The notes under the pieces: generated by a model | Seen by the model: the letters and a program-made list of their open reading frames with translations, nothing else | Told to the model about the DNA's origin: nothing | Databases searched by the model: none | Translations under genes and position numbers: made by a program | Part shown: positions 20,571 through 32,198 of the stretch, in pieces | How the letters are laid out: each line of letters starts with the position of its first letter | How positions within the stretch are numbered: the stretch's first letter is position 1 | From: Zanthoxylum bungeanum | Lineage: Eukaryota; Streptophyta; Magnoliopsida; Sapindales; Rutaceae | Direction: 5' to 3' | Assembly: GCA_019454045.1 (NCBI GenBank) | Contig: SKCR01033670.1 | Location: 1 to 64,000 of the forward strand | DNA: 64,000 nucleotides

Positions 20571-22037
20571 GGAGGTAGAGTGATTTGATATTTTTCCGTT
20601 GCTTTTTTTTATTTTCTTTTTTTTCCTCCATATGTTGCTCTTTTTCTTTTGGAATTTCTTCAATAGTTGCCTTGATTACAACATCTTTGTTGATCTCAAT
20701 ACCGCTTTTCAAAGTAATGGCTTGACATTGCTCTTCCTTCGGTTCCTTGGATTTGGTTATGTGTTGCTGGGAAGGTACCCTGACGGTCTGTAACTCTAAG
20801 CATTGGCCAGTTGTCCAATTTGATTCTCTAGTGCTTTAATAGAGGCATATTGGCTTTGAAATATTGCATCGTATGCTGCTTGTTGCTTTTTGAACATCTC
20901 TGCAATCCATTCTTTCATTTCTGGTTCTTTTTCATGCTCCTGGCCTTTGTTCTGTTGCTGGAATCCAGACGATGGATAGTTCTTTTGCCCTGAGTTGTTG
21001 CTTCATGAAAAATTGGGATGATTCCTCCACCATGGGTTGTAGGTGTTGGAATATGGATTGTTCCTCTGTCTATTGAAATTGTTGACGAAATTCACCGTTT
21101 CTTGAAGTTGGTTTGGTTCTAGTGCTCCTCCATATTGTGAACTTGTGGATCCAATGTTGCTTTGCGTGCTGAGAGTCTCCATGAATTTACATATCTGATC
21201 CAGCATGGACTGTTGTATTGGCTCCAACTTAATAAATTCCAGGAATTCTTTGAATCATGCTCCTTTCTGTTGGCCAGAAGGAATTATTGTTATCCATTTC
21301 TTTGATTAGGTCTCATGCTTGATCTTCTCATTTTTCCATCAAAGCTCCTCCAGCAGTAGCATCAATTGTGGTTTTCATTAGTCCAGAAATTCCATTATAG
21401 AATGTTTGGACTTGAAGCCATTTTGGAATCTCATGGTGAGGACATTTCCGGAGCAAATATTTGTACCTTTTCCAAGCTTCGTAGAGAGTTTCCGAGTCTT
21501 GTTGTACAAAAGATGTGATGTCATTCCTCAGTTTTGTTGTTCTGGATGGTGGAAAGTACTTTGCGAGGAATTTGGTGGCTAGAGTGTTCCAAGTTGTGAT
21601 GGAACCTGCTGGTAGTGAATGTAGCCAAGCTTTTGCTATGTCTTTCAAGGAATATGGAAAAACTCGCAGTCTCATTGCTTCTTTAGCTCCTCGGTTGTAA
21701 TTGAAAGTGCCACAAACTTCCAGGAAGTTGCTGATGTGGGCATTAGGATCTTCAGTTGCATTCCCCCAAACTGAACTGACTGCTGAATCATCTAAATGCA
21801 TGTTTTGATGTCACACGCATTTTCTGGTAAGGGAGGAAGTACAATACAGGAAATGAAGCCGTCAACCACCAGAATGGTTCTATTTCAAATGGGAATTGGT
21901 GGTGCAACTTCTAAAGGTTCAGGTTCTATGTTAACGATGTCTTCTTGGCCTTCTCACATTTTCCTTCTCAATTGTCCGATAGTTCTTTCAATTTCTGGGT
22001 CAAACGGTCGAAGTTCAAAGCTTCTAGTTCGTCTCAT
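20571..22037 (-). pseudogene. gag of the Athila-derived element
   Basis: Starts at MRRTRSFELRPFDPEIERT (22037), 107 bp after the PBS, the Athila position and wording. The capsid core is at 21801-21328 (PNAHISNFLEVC, WLHSLPAGSITTW, KFLAKYFPPSRT, KCPHHEIPKWLQVQTFYNG). The downstream half (21227-20571) has frameshifts, a lysine-rich stretch (KKKIKK) and stops. No zinc knuckle is seen, as in Athila. It would have formed the particle; it is broken here. Confidence 0.9.
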
Positions 22038-22143
22038 GTAGTGTCTGAGAACCTGAAACACAAGAAAACAAAAAAATAAGAAAAAAGAAATTAGACACAA
22101 GTAACATATCTAAGCTCAAAACTAATAGTGAAATATAACTAAG

Positions 22144-22161
22144 TCCCCGATAACAGCGCCA
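22144..22161 (-). other. Primer-binding site of the Athila-derived element
   Basis: Minus strand TGGCGCTGTTATCGGGGA, six bases inside the 5' LTR. It fits, with two or three changes, the tRNA-Asp-type PBS used by Athila elements. Confidence 0.8.
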
Positions 22162-23473
22162 AAAACTTGACCGGTGCGAAATCACACGCGTATAACGCAA
22201 GCGTACGTAGTATAAAAAGTATCGAGCCCACGAGGAATTAATACCTAATCTATTAATTTTATGAGGCCAAATGATTACTAGTATCTATTGGATTGATTGT
22301 TTGATTGGAATGGTGATTTTAAAATTAAAACAAGTATATAAAACGGTGCGAAAGTAGATTGAGGAAAATTCAAATTTATAAAACTATCCAAGGTTGTGAT
22401 TTCTTCCAATATCTTTTTAAAGATGAAGTGTTTATTTCATATTTGTGAAATATATTGGTTTACTAACCTGGAACACGAAATTCTACAAAAGCCTATGTTG
22501 ATGGTCAGATTCAAATACCAGTGTAACCCAATTAAATCATATGTCTATGTTAACCAAGTTACCTGAATTCATTAAAATTAAGTTCCAATTATGGCTACCC
22601 CGCCCAACAGGTATATGTCTATCCTGTAAGGAAATCTATTAAAGGGTTATCTATCCTCAAGGAATATCGTGGGCTTTAAGTCTAAGGCTAAAACATAAAA
22701 TTCTTTTGTCAAGTTGATTTTAAGTTTACCAGATCAATCTTATTAATTTCCAGTTAACAAGAAGCATTAAGCTTAAGACTTAATAAGTAAACTTTTATAT
22801 TACCCAAACTATAAAATAACCCCTTATAAACCGATGATATTGGAATTCATCACAACCCCAGATAACGGGCTTAGTTACGACTCATATTTACAACTAGTAA
22901 AAACTTAAGAATAAAAGACATAAAGTAAAATGATGAAATGTAAATGCTAGAAATTAAAAAGGAAAAAGTACAATTACAGAAAATGCTAGGGTTAAAGGAT
23001 CCACTTTTATTACTACTATTTTAGATATCTCCCTTAATATAATATATTAACTTGTGTGATATTACTAACCAGCCATATAGGCGGTATCCTGACTAAATCA
23101 AATTAATATTTAATTACCAACCGACCAACCAGACGGTATCCATGCATAGTCAGGTTAAAACCAATTTAATATCAATTACCAACCGGCCAATATAGCGGTA
23201 TCCTCATTAAGTCATGTTTTAAATAGTTATTATATTATAATTAAGGGATATTAATCTAAATAGCAATAATAAAAATTTTACTTTTCACCCTAGTAGGGGG
23301 AAATTACCTCTTCATTGCTGAATAATAAAAACTGAAAAAGTAAATTACTATTACAAAAAGTAAATAAAATTAATTACAAAACTGAAATTAAAACAAACTA
23401 GATACAAACTCCTTAGAATTATCAGAGAATTACAGAGAGGAAAGTACATTTGAAACTGAAATTTCGAGCTGAA

Positions 23474-23830
23474 TTTATAGGCGTCAGTAGGCCTCTCGCG
23501 TCGCGACGCGTGGATTGATCTTGTGTCACGACGCGATGATGTGGCACACGCTGATTGGCTGCTTTGATTCCCTTATCTGCAGACGTGGTATTTTGGATGA
23601 TTAACTCAATAATTGTGCTGACGTGGCGATGACGTGGCGACACGTGGTGATGTTGATTGTCGGCACCGTGTGATTGTGACACGTATCATGAGAAGATTGG
23701 CTGATAATGACATGGCTGACACGTGGCATGCTGACTTGGCATGTGTTTGATGTGGATGCCACGTGGCTAACACATGGATGACACGTGGACGACACATGGC
23801 GATGGCGATTGTCGGCAGCATGTGATGATG
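23474..23830 (-). promoter_or_regulatory. LTR promoter with TATA box and CACGTG/ACGTGG array
   Basis: Minus strand CCTATAAATTC (about 23473-23483) is the likely TATA box. Upstream in transcription sense are many ACGTGGC/CACGTG motifs (23600-23830), several exact CACGTG. Same plan as in the solo LTR at 689-2474. Confidence 0.6.
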
Positions 23831-23844
23831 ACTCGTGGCAGGCG

Positions 23845-23920
23845 CACGTTAGCAAGATCGGCGCACGTTAGCAAGATCCGACGCATGTTAGCAAGATCCG
23901 GTGCACGTTAGTAAGATCAA
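23845..23920. repeat. Four tandem copies of a roughly 20-bp unit
   Basis: Units of the type GCGCACGTTAGCAAGATCCG. About two copies exist in the partner LTR (16165-16210) and scattered ones in the solo LTR (2155-2240), so the copy number changes between LTRs. Confidence 0.85.
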
Positions 23921-25933
23921 ATTTTTGAGATTTTGACATGTGTCCCGGCGTATTTTAGCAGGCTCCTGGCACACATTAGCTGTCGCGACGTAGGCTGCGT
24001 GTCGCGACACGTTAAATGACCATTTGGCCATTTTATCCGTATTTCATTGTTTTGGTCCCGAATCACCCCCAGAGAGTTCTGAAACTTTATTTATCTACAA
24101 AATAACACAAAACACATCAAAATATTCACAAAACTCAAGAAACTATACAAAATATTAGGTTAAATGAGTGGGAAATAGTGATGCATTTAGCACGCATCAT
24201 GTTCCAACACCCAAAACACATCCAATACATTCATAAGATATTATTTTTTATCACCATATGAACAATAATTTCAGATCTGATCCAGAAGCTATAATTATCA
24301 ATTTTTCATGCTTTAAATCCACTTTTTCAAGATTAATCCAATTAATCAAATTCACCACACATGAAGCACCCAAGAATAATTCTAGGCATTACAGGAGTGG
24401 TTATAACACTCTAGAATGGCAACATATCATCAAATGATTAAATTGGACTAATATTACAATAATATCAATGAAATCAACTTCACACATGCATATGGCCTTC
24501 CAATTCATCCACCAAATCCAAAAGCCTCAAATTTTAAGAAAAAAAGAAACCCTAGAATCTATCTAAGTCATCAAGAAACAAGAAACATATTTCCAAACTT
24601 AGGGATATAAAGAAAAATTACCTTTATTCTCCTATTCCTTAAGCTTTTTTCTTGATTTTCTTCTTTTTATTCCTTGATCAATCAAGCAATTTGAGAGTGT
24701 TTTTGGTGTTGTTATTTTCGGCCATAGCTTCTTCAAAATGAAGAAAATAAAATTTTTTCAAATTAAATGAAGCATGACCGACATTTAAGAGCATTTTGGT
24801 CATTTTTAAAAATTAAATCAATTTATTATAATAAGATTTAATGTTAGCAAATCAAATTTGCACACATTAGGCTTAATAAAATCATGTCATGTGTTTCAAT
24901 AATAATTAAACATATTTCACAACATTTATGAAATATAGATATTATTTAACTATTCAAATATTTAACAATTAAATATCTAAATAATTAATTAATATAATTA
25001 TTATATATATGTATTTTTATTTACATTAAATAACAAATACATATATTTATGGCATGTGTCAAAGTCTCATTTGACAATTAATTAATGTGTATCTAATCAA
25101 ATTATGTATCAAATACAAATACACAATAATTATTAAATGACCAAAATTCATAATGCATGTGCTATTGTTTAACCGATTAAACGATTCGAATTAACTCATT
25201 TAATCCGATGAAGTATTATGAATAATCTGTATTATTCATTACGCGTTGCCTAAATGCTTAACGAGTACAGTTCATATTGTGGGACTCTCTAAGTTTAGGT
25301 TTATCCGTCACGGAATCCAATTTCGTGTCCATAATTCACCCACTTATGAATTATGACGACCACAGATAATCTCGCTAAACTATGCAGTCAAGGCCATTGC
25401 ATACATATAATCCCTCCGTCACAGGCTATCCATATTATACCTGGGATATAGATAAAAACGTCAAATCCTTTCGGTATAATATAGTCGACTTTCAATTTAC
25501 GATCTCTAAATAACACTCGGAACTGACTTCCGAAGTTATACCACGACCATGGATTTACTATATCGCAAACACGTGAGGATACTTATGTCATGTACACATG
25601 ACTGACATATACTCTCTTGATACGCACAGGATATCATGAGCATCAGTCCACACCCAACGAACAGACGAATGTCTGATCATGAATAGATCGGTGACGTGAC
25701 TGCCATCAAAGTGTGGAGGATAACTCATATATCCACAATGGTATCTCAAGTCGAAGTACCACTATGCTCGCTCAAATTGAGAAGATTCCTATTGACGTTG
25801 GTGTACCATCTATTATGAAATCTTCAGTGAGTCGTTCAATGTTTATGAAATAAACACCTACATATCTATATGAGTCTCCTGAGACTCATGGTTCATTGGA
25901 TAAACCATCGGACCAAGTCACGATATACGATAT

Positions 25934-27920
25934 TGTAGGAACTGCATTTTTGCATGTAAGTCCCGATGATGAGTCTCACATTGAAACACTACCTCTTTAA
26001 ATTGTGGAAGTCGCGGGAAACGGCCGTCGGAAGGGAAGAGTCAAGAATTGACATTTTTGTTGGATTTAGTTCGCTTGTTTAGCTTCGGGTTCGCTTGTTG
26101 AACCTCTGTTTTAAAACACACATTAAACACATGCTAAAATCAAGATAAATCACCTTCCCAAATTAAAAGATTCAAATCAAATCTCATCAAACACTTTCCT
26201 AATTCAATTAAATCATATCCCTAATCAAAAGAGAAGAAATCAAATAAAATCAAATCATATCCCTAATCAAAAGAGAAGAAATCAAATCAAATTAAAAAAC
26301 ATTCCTAATTAAAAGATATTTCCCATAATACACAAATCATTTCCCTATTCGCACAAGGATTACCCCTCATTTGCCTATAAAAAGAAGCCTTAACCCAACC
26401 TTGAAACCCCTGGCTCATTCTCATGAAAACACAAAGGAAATACCCTAGCTCATTCTCACGTTACTGCCTCAACTTCAAGCCACAGCCTCATCACGTCCCT
26501 AAACCCTCCACAAACAACAGCCTTCATCCTTCACGCAAATAAACCCTCCACAAGCCTTCAATTTACGCATCAATAAACCCTCCACAACAGCCTTCATCCT
26601 TCACGCCACATACCCCTCCACTCATGCAAGTCCCATTTGCTTCACGCCACATAAAGCCCCTCCAAATCAGCCTTAAACTCCACGCCACAACACCAAAAAT
26701 CCGCCCTCATCTTCACGCAAAGCCATTATCCCAACCCCCCATTCAATGTCAAAAACTGCCGCATATACCCTCCATAAACTGCCGTGAAACAGCCCTTCCA
26801 AAACCGAGAATTACCCCCTGAAACACAGCCCCATAACCCCCAAAAACTGCACTAAAAACAGCCCAAAAATGCGGCAAATCATCAGCCTAAAACTGCACTG
26901 TTTTAACCCCCAAAACTACCCTAGACTGTATTGTTTTAAGCCTAAACCGTAACCAGAAACACCGTAAAACGAAGTAAAAATAGCAGCCCAAACAGCGAAA
27001 CAGCGAAGGAAAATGTTGAACCAGTGAACCGGAGGAGTTGCGGATCATCAACCCTTCTGACGGCCGTGTAACGCGCTTCCGAGAGACGACTTAAGAGGTT
27101 AGACCTGAGGGCACCCCTTTTATTTATTATCCTTTATTTATTATTTATTTTATTACTTTATTTCGCATGAGTATTGTGGATTGGTGCATGATGTGATTTC
27201 CGGATGAACGGAATATGTGTTCTCTCTTGCGGTATATCAGATGGAAACCCGGACGTAAATTCCGTAGCTGAATCCGAATGGACGGTATTACGGTATGCAC
27301 TCGGGATACAACTCCACGTACCACTTGAGAGACACACATATTTCGTCTCATCCAACCTTGTGTTTGAGCATGATTTAGTCTAGTAGGTTATTTATTTTTA
27401 AGCATGATTTAGTATAGTAGGTTATTTATTTTTAAGCATGATTATGTTATTTCTTTATGCATGGTTTATTTATTTGCTTTCGCATTATGAGTTTAATATA
27501 TGTTTATGTTTAGGTTGTTATTTATTTTTCGTGTTTGATAATTCAACATGCTCATGAGATTATTGTGTGATATCGTATGTTTGCCTTTATGATAACTTAC
27601 TTTCAAAGCATGCAAACTTAGACGTAGGATTTACTTTCATGAATGCGAACTAGATCTAAGTTACTTTGAATATATATGTTGCGTAGATTCAGTTAAGTTA
27701 TCGCACAATCATTTCATTACAAGTGGCATAAGTAAGGGACCATTCTGAACCCAACGGTTTGAGGTCTTCCCTTGCGAGGGGTGAGTGCGGCCTTAATCAT
27801 TTTCCCTATTCACACCTGATGGCGACTCCATTATTCTCCGATTTAGTCCCCCGCGGGCTACTTCGTACTCCCAACTAGGCCGCGAGCCTAGAATAATGTC
27901 GTCAAGTTCTGTGTCCTACA
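25934..27920 (+). mobile_element. 5' LTR of element E
   Basis: 1987 bp, TGTAGGAACTG to GTGTCCTACA. TATA box CCTATAAAAAG near 26371. It lacks a 139-bp segment near 26123 that is present in the right LTR (about 32380-32520). The ORF at 26624-26821 and its neighbours are not genes. Confidence 0.93.
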
Positions 27921-27923
27921 GTC

Positions 27924-27941
27924 TGGCGACTCCACTGGGGA
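27924..27941 (+). other. Primer-binding site of element E
   Basis: TGGCGACTCCACTGGGGA, three bases after the left LTR. Its TGG start fits a tRNA CCA end; I do not assign the tRNA. Confidence 0.75.
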
Positions 27942-28876
27942 TAGAGAATCGGCCCCAAAATAATGTCTTGTAATGTTTGTGATTTGTGCTTTAGTTAACT
28001 ATGTCTACCGTGGGTTGAAGGGGTTAATCAAAGGCATTATTAGAGTTAGGTAATGGTTTGGTGTATTCCTTCATTCACTACCTTTCTATACGGAAAAGCT
28101 GTGAAGGCACCTGGATAATCATTTACCTGAAGCTTATCGTGATGGACTAATTTGGAGGACTTATTGTCTATTCCTGTCACCAAGGCGATAAGAGCCTAAG
28201 AGGCTTGGGTATTTAAAAGAGTCCGCTCTACCCTCCCTCTGGGGAATCTTCAATAAGAAATCCATTTGACAGTTAGTCACGCACCATAACTCGTTGGCAC
28301 GTACCTTAAGGTATAAAAAAAGGTGCGCTCACTTGGTCGCTCGAACCCTTGAGTGGGAAGTCCTATTTGTAGGAAATCCTTCACCGGTAAGAGCCTTTGT
28401 CTACATCCCCGTAAACCCACATGTGAACCATAGTCGTATGATCAATAGAAATTATTCCCTTATGCTTGCATTTAGGACCATCGTCATGTGGATTCAGTTG
28501 GACCTTTTGTCATGAGGTATGGGCTTGTTGGGCCATTTAAACTGGGACGAGTCCGTGCTTTATGGCAGTTGGGCCAAAAGTTTCTAAAATACCGATGGGG
28601 CACTTTATGTTTGGGCCCCTCATCATTTGAAGTTGTTTAGCCACGTTATCGCAAAAGTGTAAACCTGTTGGGCCTTTTCAACTGGGACAAGTTTGCACCG
28701 CGCAATAATATGATTAAATGCTTTAAAATGATAATGGGCCGACTTATATATCTCATACATCGCACGCATCTCATGCATACATGCATCATGTTAACCATTT
28801 GTGTCTTAAAAGCCATCATAGATATGTGTTGGGTTGGGGGTAAGAGGGAAGACTCGTCAAAAAGCCGTTAGCAAAC
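27942..28876 (+). other. 5' leader of element E
   Basis: About 0.9 kb of non-coding leader, typical in length for Tat elements. It has repeated TTGGGCC motifs (near 28528, 28558 and 28668) and no convincing ORF. Confidence 0.55.
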
Positions 28877-29026
28877 ATGAACGAATCAGTTAACGAGGGA
28901 TCTCGTATGGATCAGCTGGAGACTAATCTCACTAAGATCACCGAACAGTTGCAAGCTTTGACCGCCGCTATGGCCAATGATGATGAGACCTCTGTTGTTG
29001 ACAACGGCAAGCAAACCGATTTATGA
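28877..29026 (+). pseudogene. gag start of element E
   Basis: ATG at 28877 begins MNESVNEGSRMDQLETN and a short coiled-coil-like stretch typical of Tat gag N-termini, then stops after 49 codons where the deletion joins pol. Nothing functional remains. Confidence 0.6.
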
Positions 29027-29645
29027 GATAGAAAGAATCTTGGAAGTATAGGTCAACGATGGGAAACCTTGGTATCATGACATTCAGAGATATCTGGAAC
29101 GAGAGGAACTCCCGGAAGAAGCGAGCAGAAAGGACCAGATAGTCATTCAGGAGTTGGCTTCTCAATATATGAGTTTGAAGGGAGGACTATACAAAAGACA
29201 AGCGAATGGCGTTCAATCGAAGTGTTTAAGAAAAGAAGAAGCTCGAAAGGCAATGGAAGTAGTACTGCCGGTCGAAGTTGAGATACAGTCCATGCGGGTA
29301 TTAGCAGAAGCAGAGTTATCTATGCAAGAATGGACCGCGAAGAGATTTGAACAGTTAGCCTTGCTGGGTGAAAAGATGATGAAGTCCTTACATCATATGC
29401 AGTTATACCAGAAGGGATTGTCTCGAGCATTCAACAAGAAAGTGTGCCCTACCAAGATCAGAAAGAGTGATCTGGTGCTTAAGCAGTCGACGACAGACCC
29501 GGGAGGAAAGTTCAGGCCCAATTGGGAAGGACCCTACATAATCCAGAAAGTAACGGGAAATGGGGTAGTGAGACTGTCAGACTTGGAAGGGAACGAGTTC
29601 ACCGAGCCGATCAATGTGGACAGATTGAAGCCATATTTTTCCTGA
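29022..29645 (+). pseudogene. Integrase remnant of element E
   Basis: KPWYHDIQRYLE and ASQYMSLKGGLYKR are the linker after the second RNase H of Tat elements. After CLRKEEARKAM the sequence jumps to the integrase C-terminal region (VLPVEVEIQSMRVLAEAEL, SRAFNKKV, FRPNWEGPYII), so the zinc domain's second half and the whole DDE core are deleted, in frame. 163 codons are open, ending at 29645. The joined ORF has no catalytic residues. Confidence 0.85.
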
Positions 29646-30734
29646 GAAAGAAAAGATCGAGCAGTCGCCAGGAGAACCGGCAAAAGACCTAACCCAACGG
29701 AATAGGAAATTTATTCATGCATACACGTAACGCACTTGCATTCTTCTTTGTTTTGTTTTGTTTTGTTTTGTATTCATAGGTTTCAATGAAGAAAAAGAGA
29801 AAGCAGCGATGGCAAGCCAACCAGAAGCAACAACAGTACAATGTTATCAGTTCAGGAATGAATCAATATCAGTTCAGGAATGAATCCCAAGGTTGAGGCC
29901 CATATCAGTGTTAGTTTCGGGGAGGAATCTCAGGGGGCGTAGCCCACATTATCAACGGTTGAAAAGAAGAATTCCAGTGGAGTGAGTAAAAAAAAAAAGG
30001 TCTTTGATAGTTAGGCATATGTCCGGTGATGACATTGTTTGATGTAAGGTGAAACCTTAGAAACGATGAGTGTGAGATGTGCTCTCGTTCGGCGAGATTA
30101 CTAGTCGAAGAGATGGCGGATCAATGAATGACTGTTTGCCTAGATGTCCATCCTGGTTTACGTATGCTACGATATATGATGTGGTTGGAAACAAAGAAAA
30201 AGTCTCTGAAAAAAAAGGAAAAAAATAGACAACTTATAACCGACAAGCGTGAAGCTACCCATGGGCGAGTATTAGGACCACCATGAGGAGAAATGCTACC
30301 TTAAAGGGTAGGTGTGTCAAAAAAAGAGAAAGAAAGAAAAGAGAAAAGAAAAAAGAAAAAAGAAAAAAGAAAGGTCAAAATGAAAAGAAAGAAAGAAAAA
30401 AGAAAAAAGAAAAGAAGAAGAAAACCATATCATGTTGAGTACAATGAAGTAATCACAGAGTATGATCAAGACATCTAGGTTGGTTAGACCCACTGATCCA
30501 ATTCTCGGAGACAAAATCATCGAGTTGGCTTACTTAAGGATTAAGTTGCGAAAGAACCTTGGCACACACACACATTATGAGTCTAGTTCAGATCACTCAT
30601 TCAGACGAGCGGATTTGAGTGTATTAAGTACTTTGAAGGTTCTCTGGTTTCGACACGAAACATCCGTTGAGGATGAAAATATGTTTAGCTATTAGGATTA
30701 TCTCACGAGAGGCAATGCAGCATGTTGATATGCA
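29646..30734 (+). other. Non-coding 3' region of element E, with a purine tract
   Basis: No gene. A (TTTTG)n run lies at 29746-29770 and a purine-only-like AAAGAAAAAAG tract at about 30318-30423, whose ORFs are low-complexity artefacts. Confidence 0.6.
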
Positions 30735-31045
30735 ACATCAGCATCAGTATTAGTTTGAGGGGTGAGGCCTACATCGATATCAGTTGAGGGGCGAGGCCTA
30801 CATCAGTATTAGTTGAGGGGAGAGGCCCACATCAGTATCAGTTTAGGGGCGAGGCCCACATCAGTATCAGCTTGGGGGCGAGGCCCACATCATCATCAGT
30901 TTGGGGGCGGGCCCACATCAGTATCAGCTTGGGGGCGGGCCCACATCAGTATCAGTTTGGGGGTGAGGCCCACATCAGTATCAGTTTAGGGGCGAGGCCC
31001 ACATCATCAGTATCAGTTTTGGGATGAGTCCTAGGGTCGAGGCCC
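30735..31045. repeat. Tandem array, about 29-bp unit, roughly 10 copies
   Basis: Units of the type GTATCAGTTTGGGGGCGAG plus GCCCACATCA, with length variants of 28-33 bp. First of three adjacent arrays in element E. Confidence 0.92.
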
Positions 31046-31129
31046 ACACATCATCAGAATGCCGGGTATGACACTCCGGTATGGAGACACAACAGCGACA
31101 CCTCGGGTATGAGGTTTAACACACCGGGT

Positions 31130-31920
31130 ATGGCACTCCGAGAATGAGCACGGTTCGAGAATGAACAAAGTCGAGAATGGCACTCCGAGAATGGAGCAAG
31201 GTTCGGGAATGAACAAGCCGGGAATGGCACTCCGAGAATGGAGCAAGGTTCGGGAATGACCAAGCCGAGAATGGCACTCCAAGAATGGAGCACGGTTTGG
31301 GAATGAACAAAGCCGAGAATGGCACTCCGAGAATGGAGCAAGGTTCGGGAATGAACAAGCCAGGAATAACACTCCGAGAATGGAGCACGGTTCAGGAATG
31401 AACAAAGCCGAGAATGGCACTCCGAGAATGGAGCAAGGTTCGGGAATGAACAAGCCGGGAATGGCACTCCGAGAATGGAGCACGGTTCGGGAATAAACAA
31501 AGCCGAGAATGGCACTCCGAGAATGGAGCAAGGTTCAGGAATGAACAAGTCGGGAATGGCATTCGAGAATGGAGCACAATTCGGGAATGAACAAGCCGGG
31601 AATGGCACTCCGAGAATGGAGTACGGTTCGGGAATGAACAAAGCCGAGAATGGCACTCCGAGAATGGAGCAAGGTTCGGGAATGAACAAGCCGGGAATGG
31701 CACTCCGAGAATGGAGCACGGTTCAGGAATGAACAAGCCGTGAATGACACTCCGAGAATGGAGCATGGTTCGGGAATGAACAAGCCGGGAATGGCACTCC
31801 GAGAATGGAGCCCGGTTCGGGAATGAACAAAGCCGAGAATGGCACTCCAAAAATGGAGCACGGTTCGGGAATGAACAAGCCGAGAATGGCACTCCGAGAA
31901 TAGAGCACAGTTCGAGAATG
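31130..31920. repeat. Tandem array, about 47-bp unit, roughly 16 copies
   Basis: GGCACTCCGAGAATGGAGCA starts near 31179, 31226, 31272 and so on, each followed by GGTTCGGGAATGAACAAGCC. Because 47 is not a multiple of three, long ORFs open in several minus-strand frames (up to 221 codons); these are not genes. Confidence 0.95.
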
Positions 31921-32040
31921 GACCACCTCACAGTAACGGTTCGGGAATGGACCACCTCACAGTAACGGTTCGGGAATGGACCACATCACAGTAACGGTTC
32001 GGGAATGGACCACCTCACAGTAACGGTTCGGGAATGAACC
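31921..32040. repeat. Tandem array, 29-bp unit, four copies
   Basis: GGACCACCTCACAGTAACGG followed by TTCGGGAAT, copies almost identical. The GGTTCGGGAATG core is shared with the 47-bp array, so one array probably grew from the other. 32041-32183 is non-coding. Confidence 0.93.
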
Positions 32041-32183
32041 AGGGGTCGAAGCACATCACCACCATATCAACTCAGTTCAAAGCAATAGGCAAGTCAGGTG
32101 GCAGCTGGCGAGCCAGGTAAGTAAAAATGCATTGCATAAACTTTGATAGGATTGTCATTGTCACACACTGCACAAGTCCCATC

Positions 32184-32198
32184 AAAGTGGGGGCGACT
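32184..32198 (+). other. Polypurine tract of element E
   Basis: AAAGTGGGGGCGAC directly precedes the right LTR start TGTAGGCACTG. Confidence 0.75.

Larger units (their letters stand above)
14620..24199 (-). mobile_element. Athila-derived LTR retrotransposon carrying LOG and virus-like CRP genes
   Basis: A complete 9580-bp insertion with TSD TGTTC (14615-14619 and 24200-24204). In element sense: 5' LTR (right), PBS, gag, protease, integrase C-terminus, a 182-codon cysteine-rich ORF, LOG, PPT, 3' LTR (left). The gag and protease wording (DLGAS active site, IILGRPFLATGRT) and the PBS identify the Athila lineage. RT, RNase H and the integrase core are deleted, so it depended on a helper. Athila elements usually have an env-like ORF after pol; here two unrelated genes occupy that place. 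A solo LTR of the same family lies at 689-2474. Confidence 0.92.
22168..24199 (-). mobile_element. 5' LTR of the Athila-derived element
   Basis: 2032 bp, TGACCGGTGCG to CACGCATCA, followed by the second TGTTC. It is close to the left LTR, but with a 100-bp block the partner lacks and more short repeats. Confidence 0.93.

Noticed and set aside
26624..26821. 65-codon ORF repeated at 33014-33211
   Set aside because: Both lie at the same place in the two LTRs of element E; duplication is due to the LTR, and no family is recognised.
31031..31955. Several minus-strand ORFs up to 221 codons with Ser/Phe/Pro repeats
   Set aside because: They are readings of the 47-bp tandem array in different frames; no start context, domain or codon bias.
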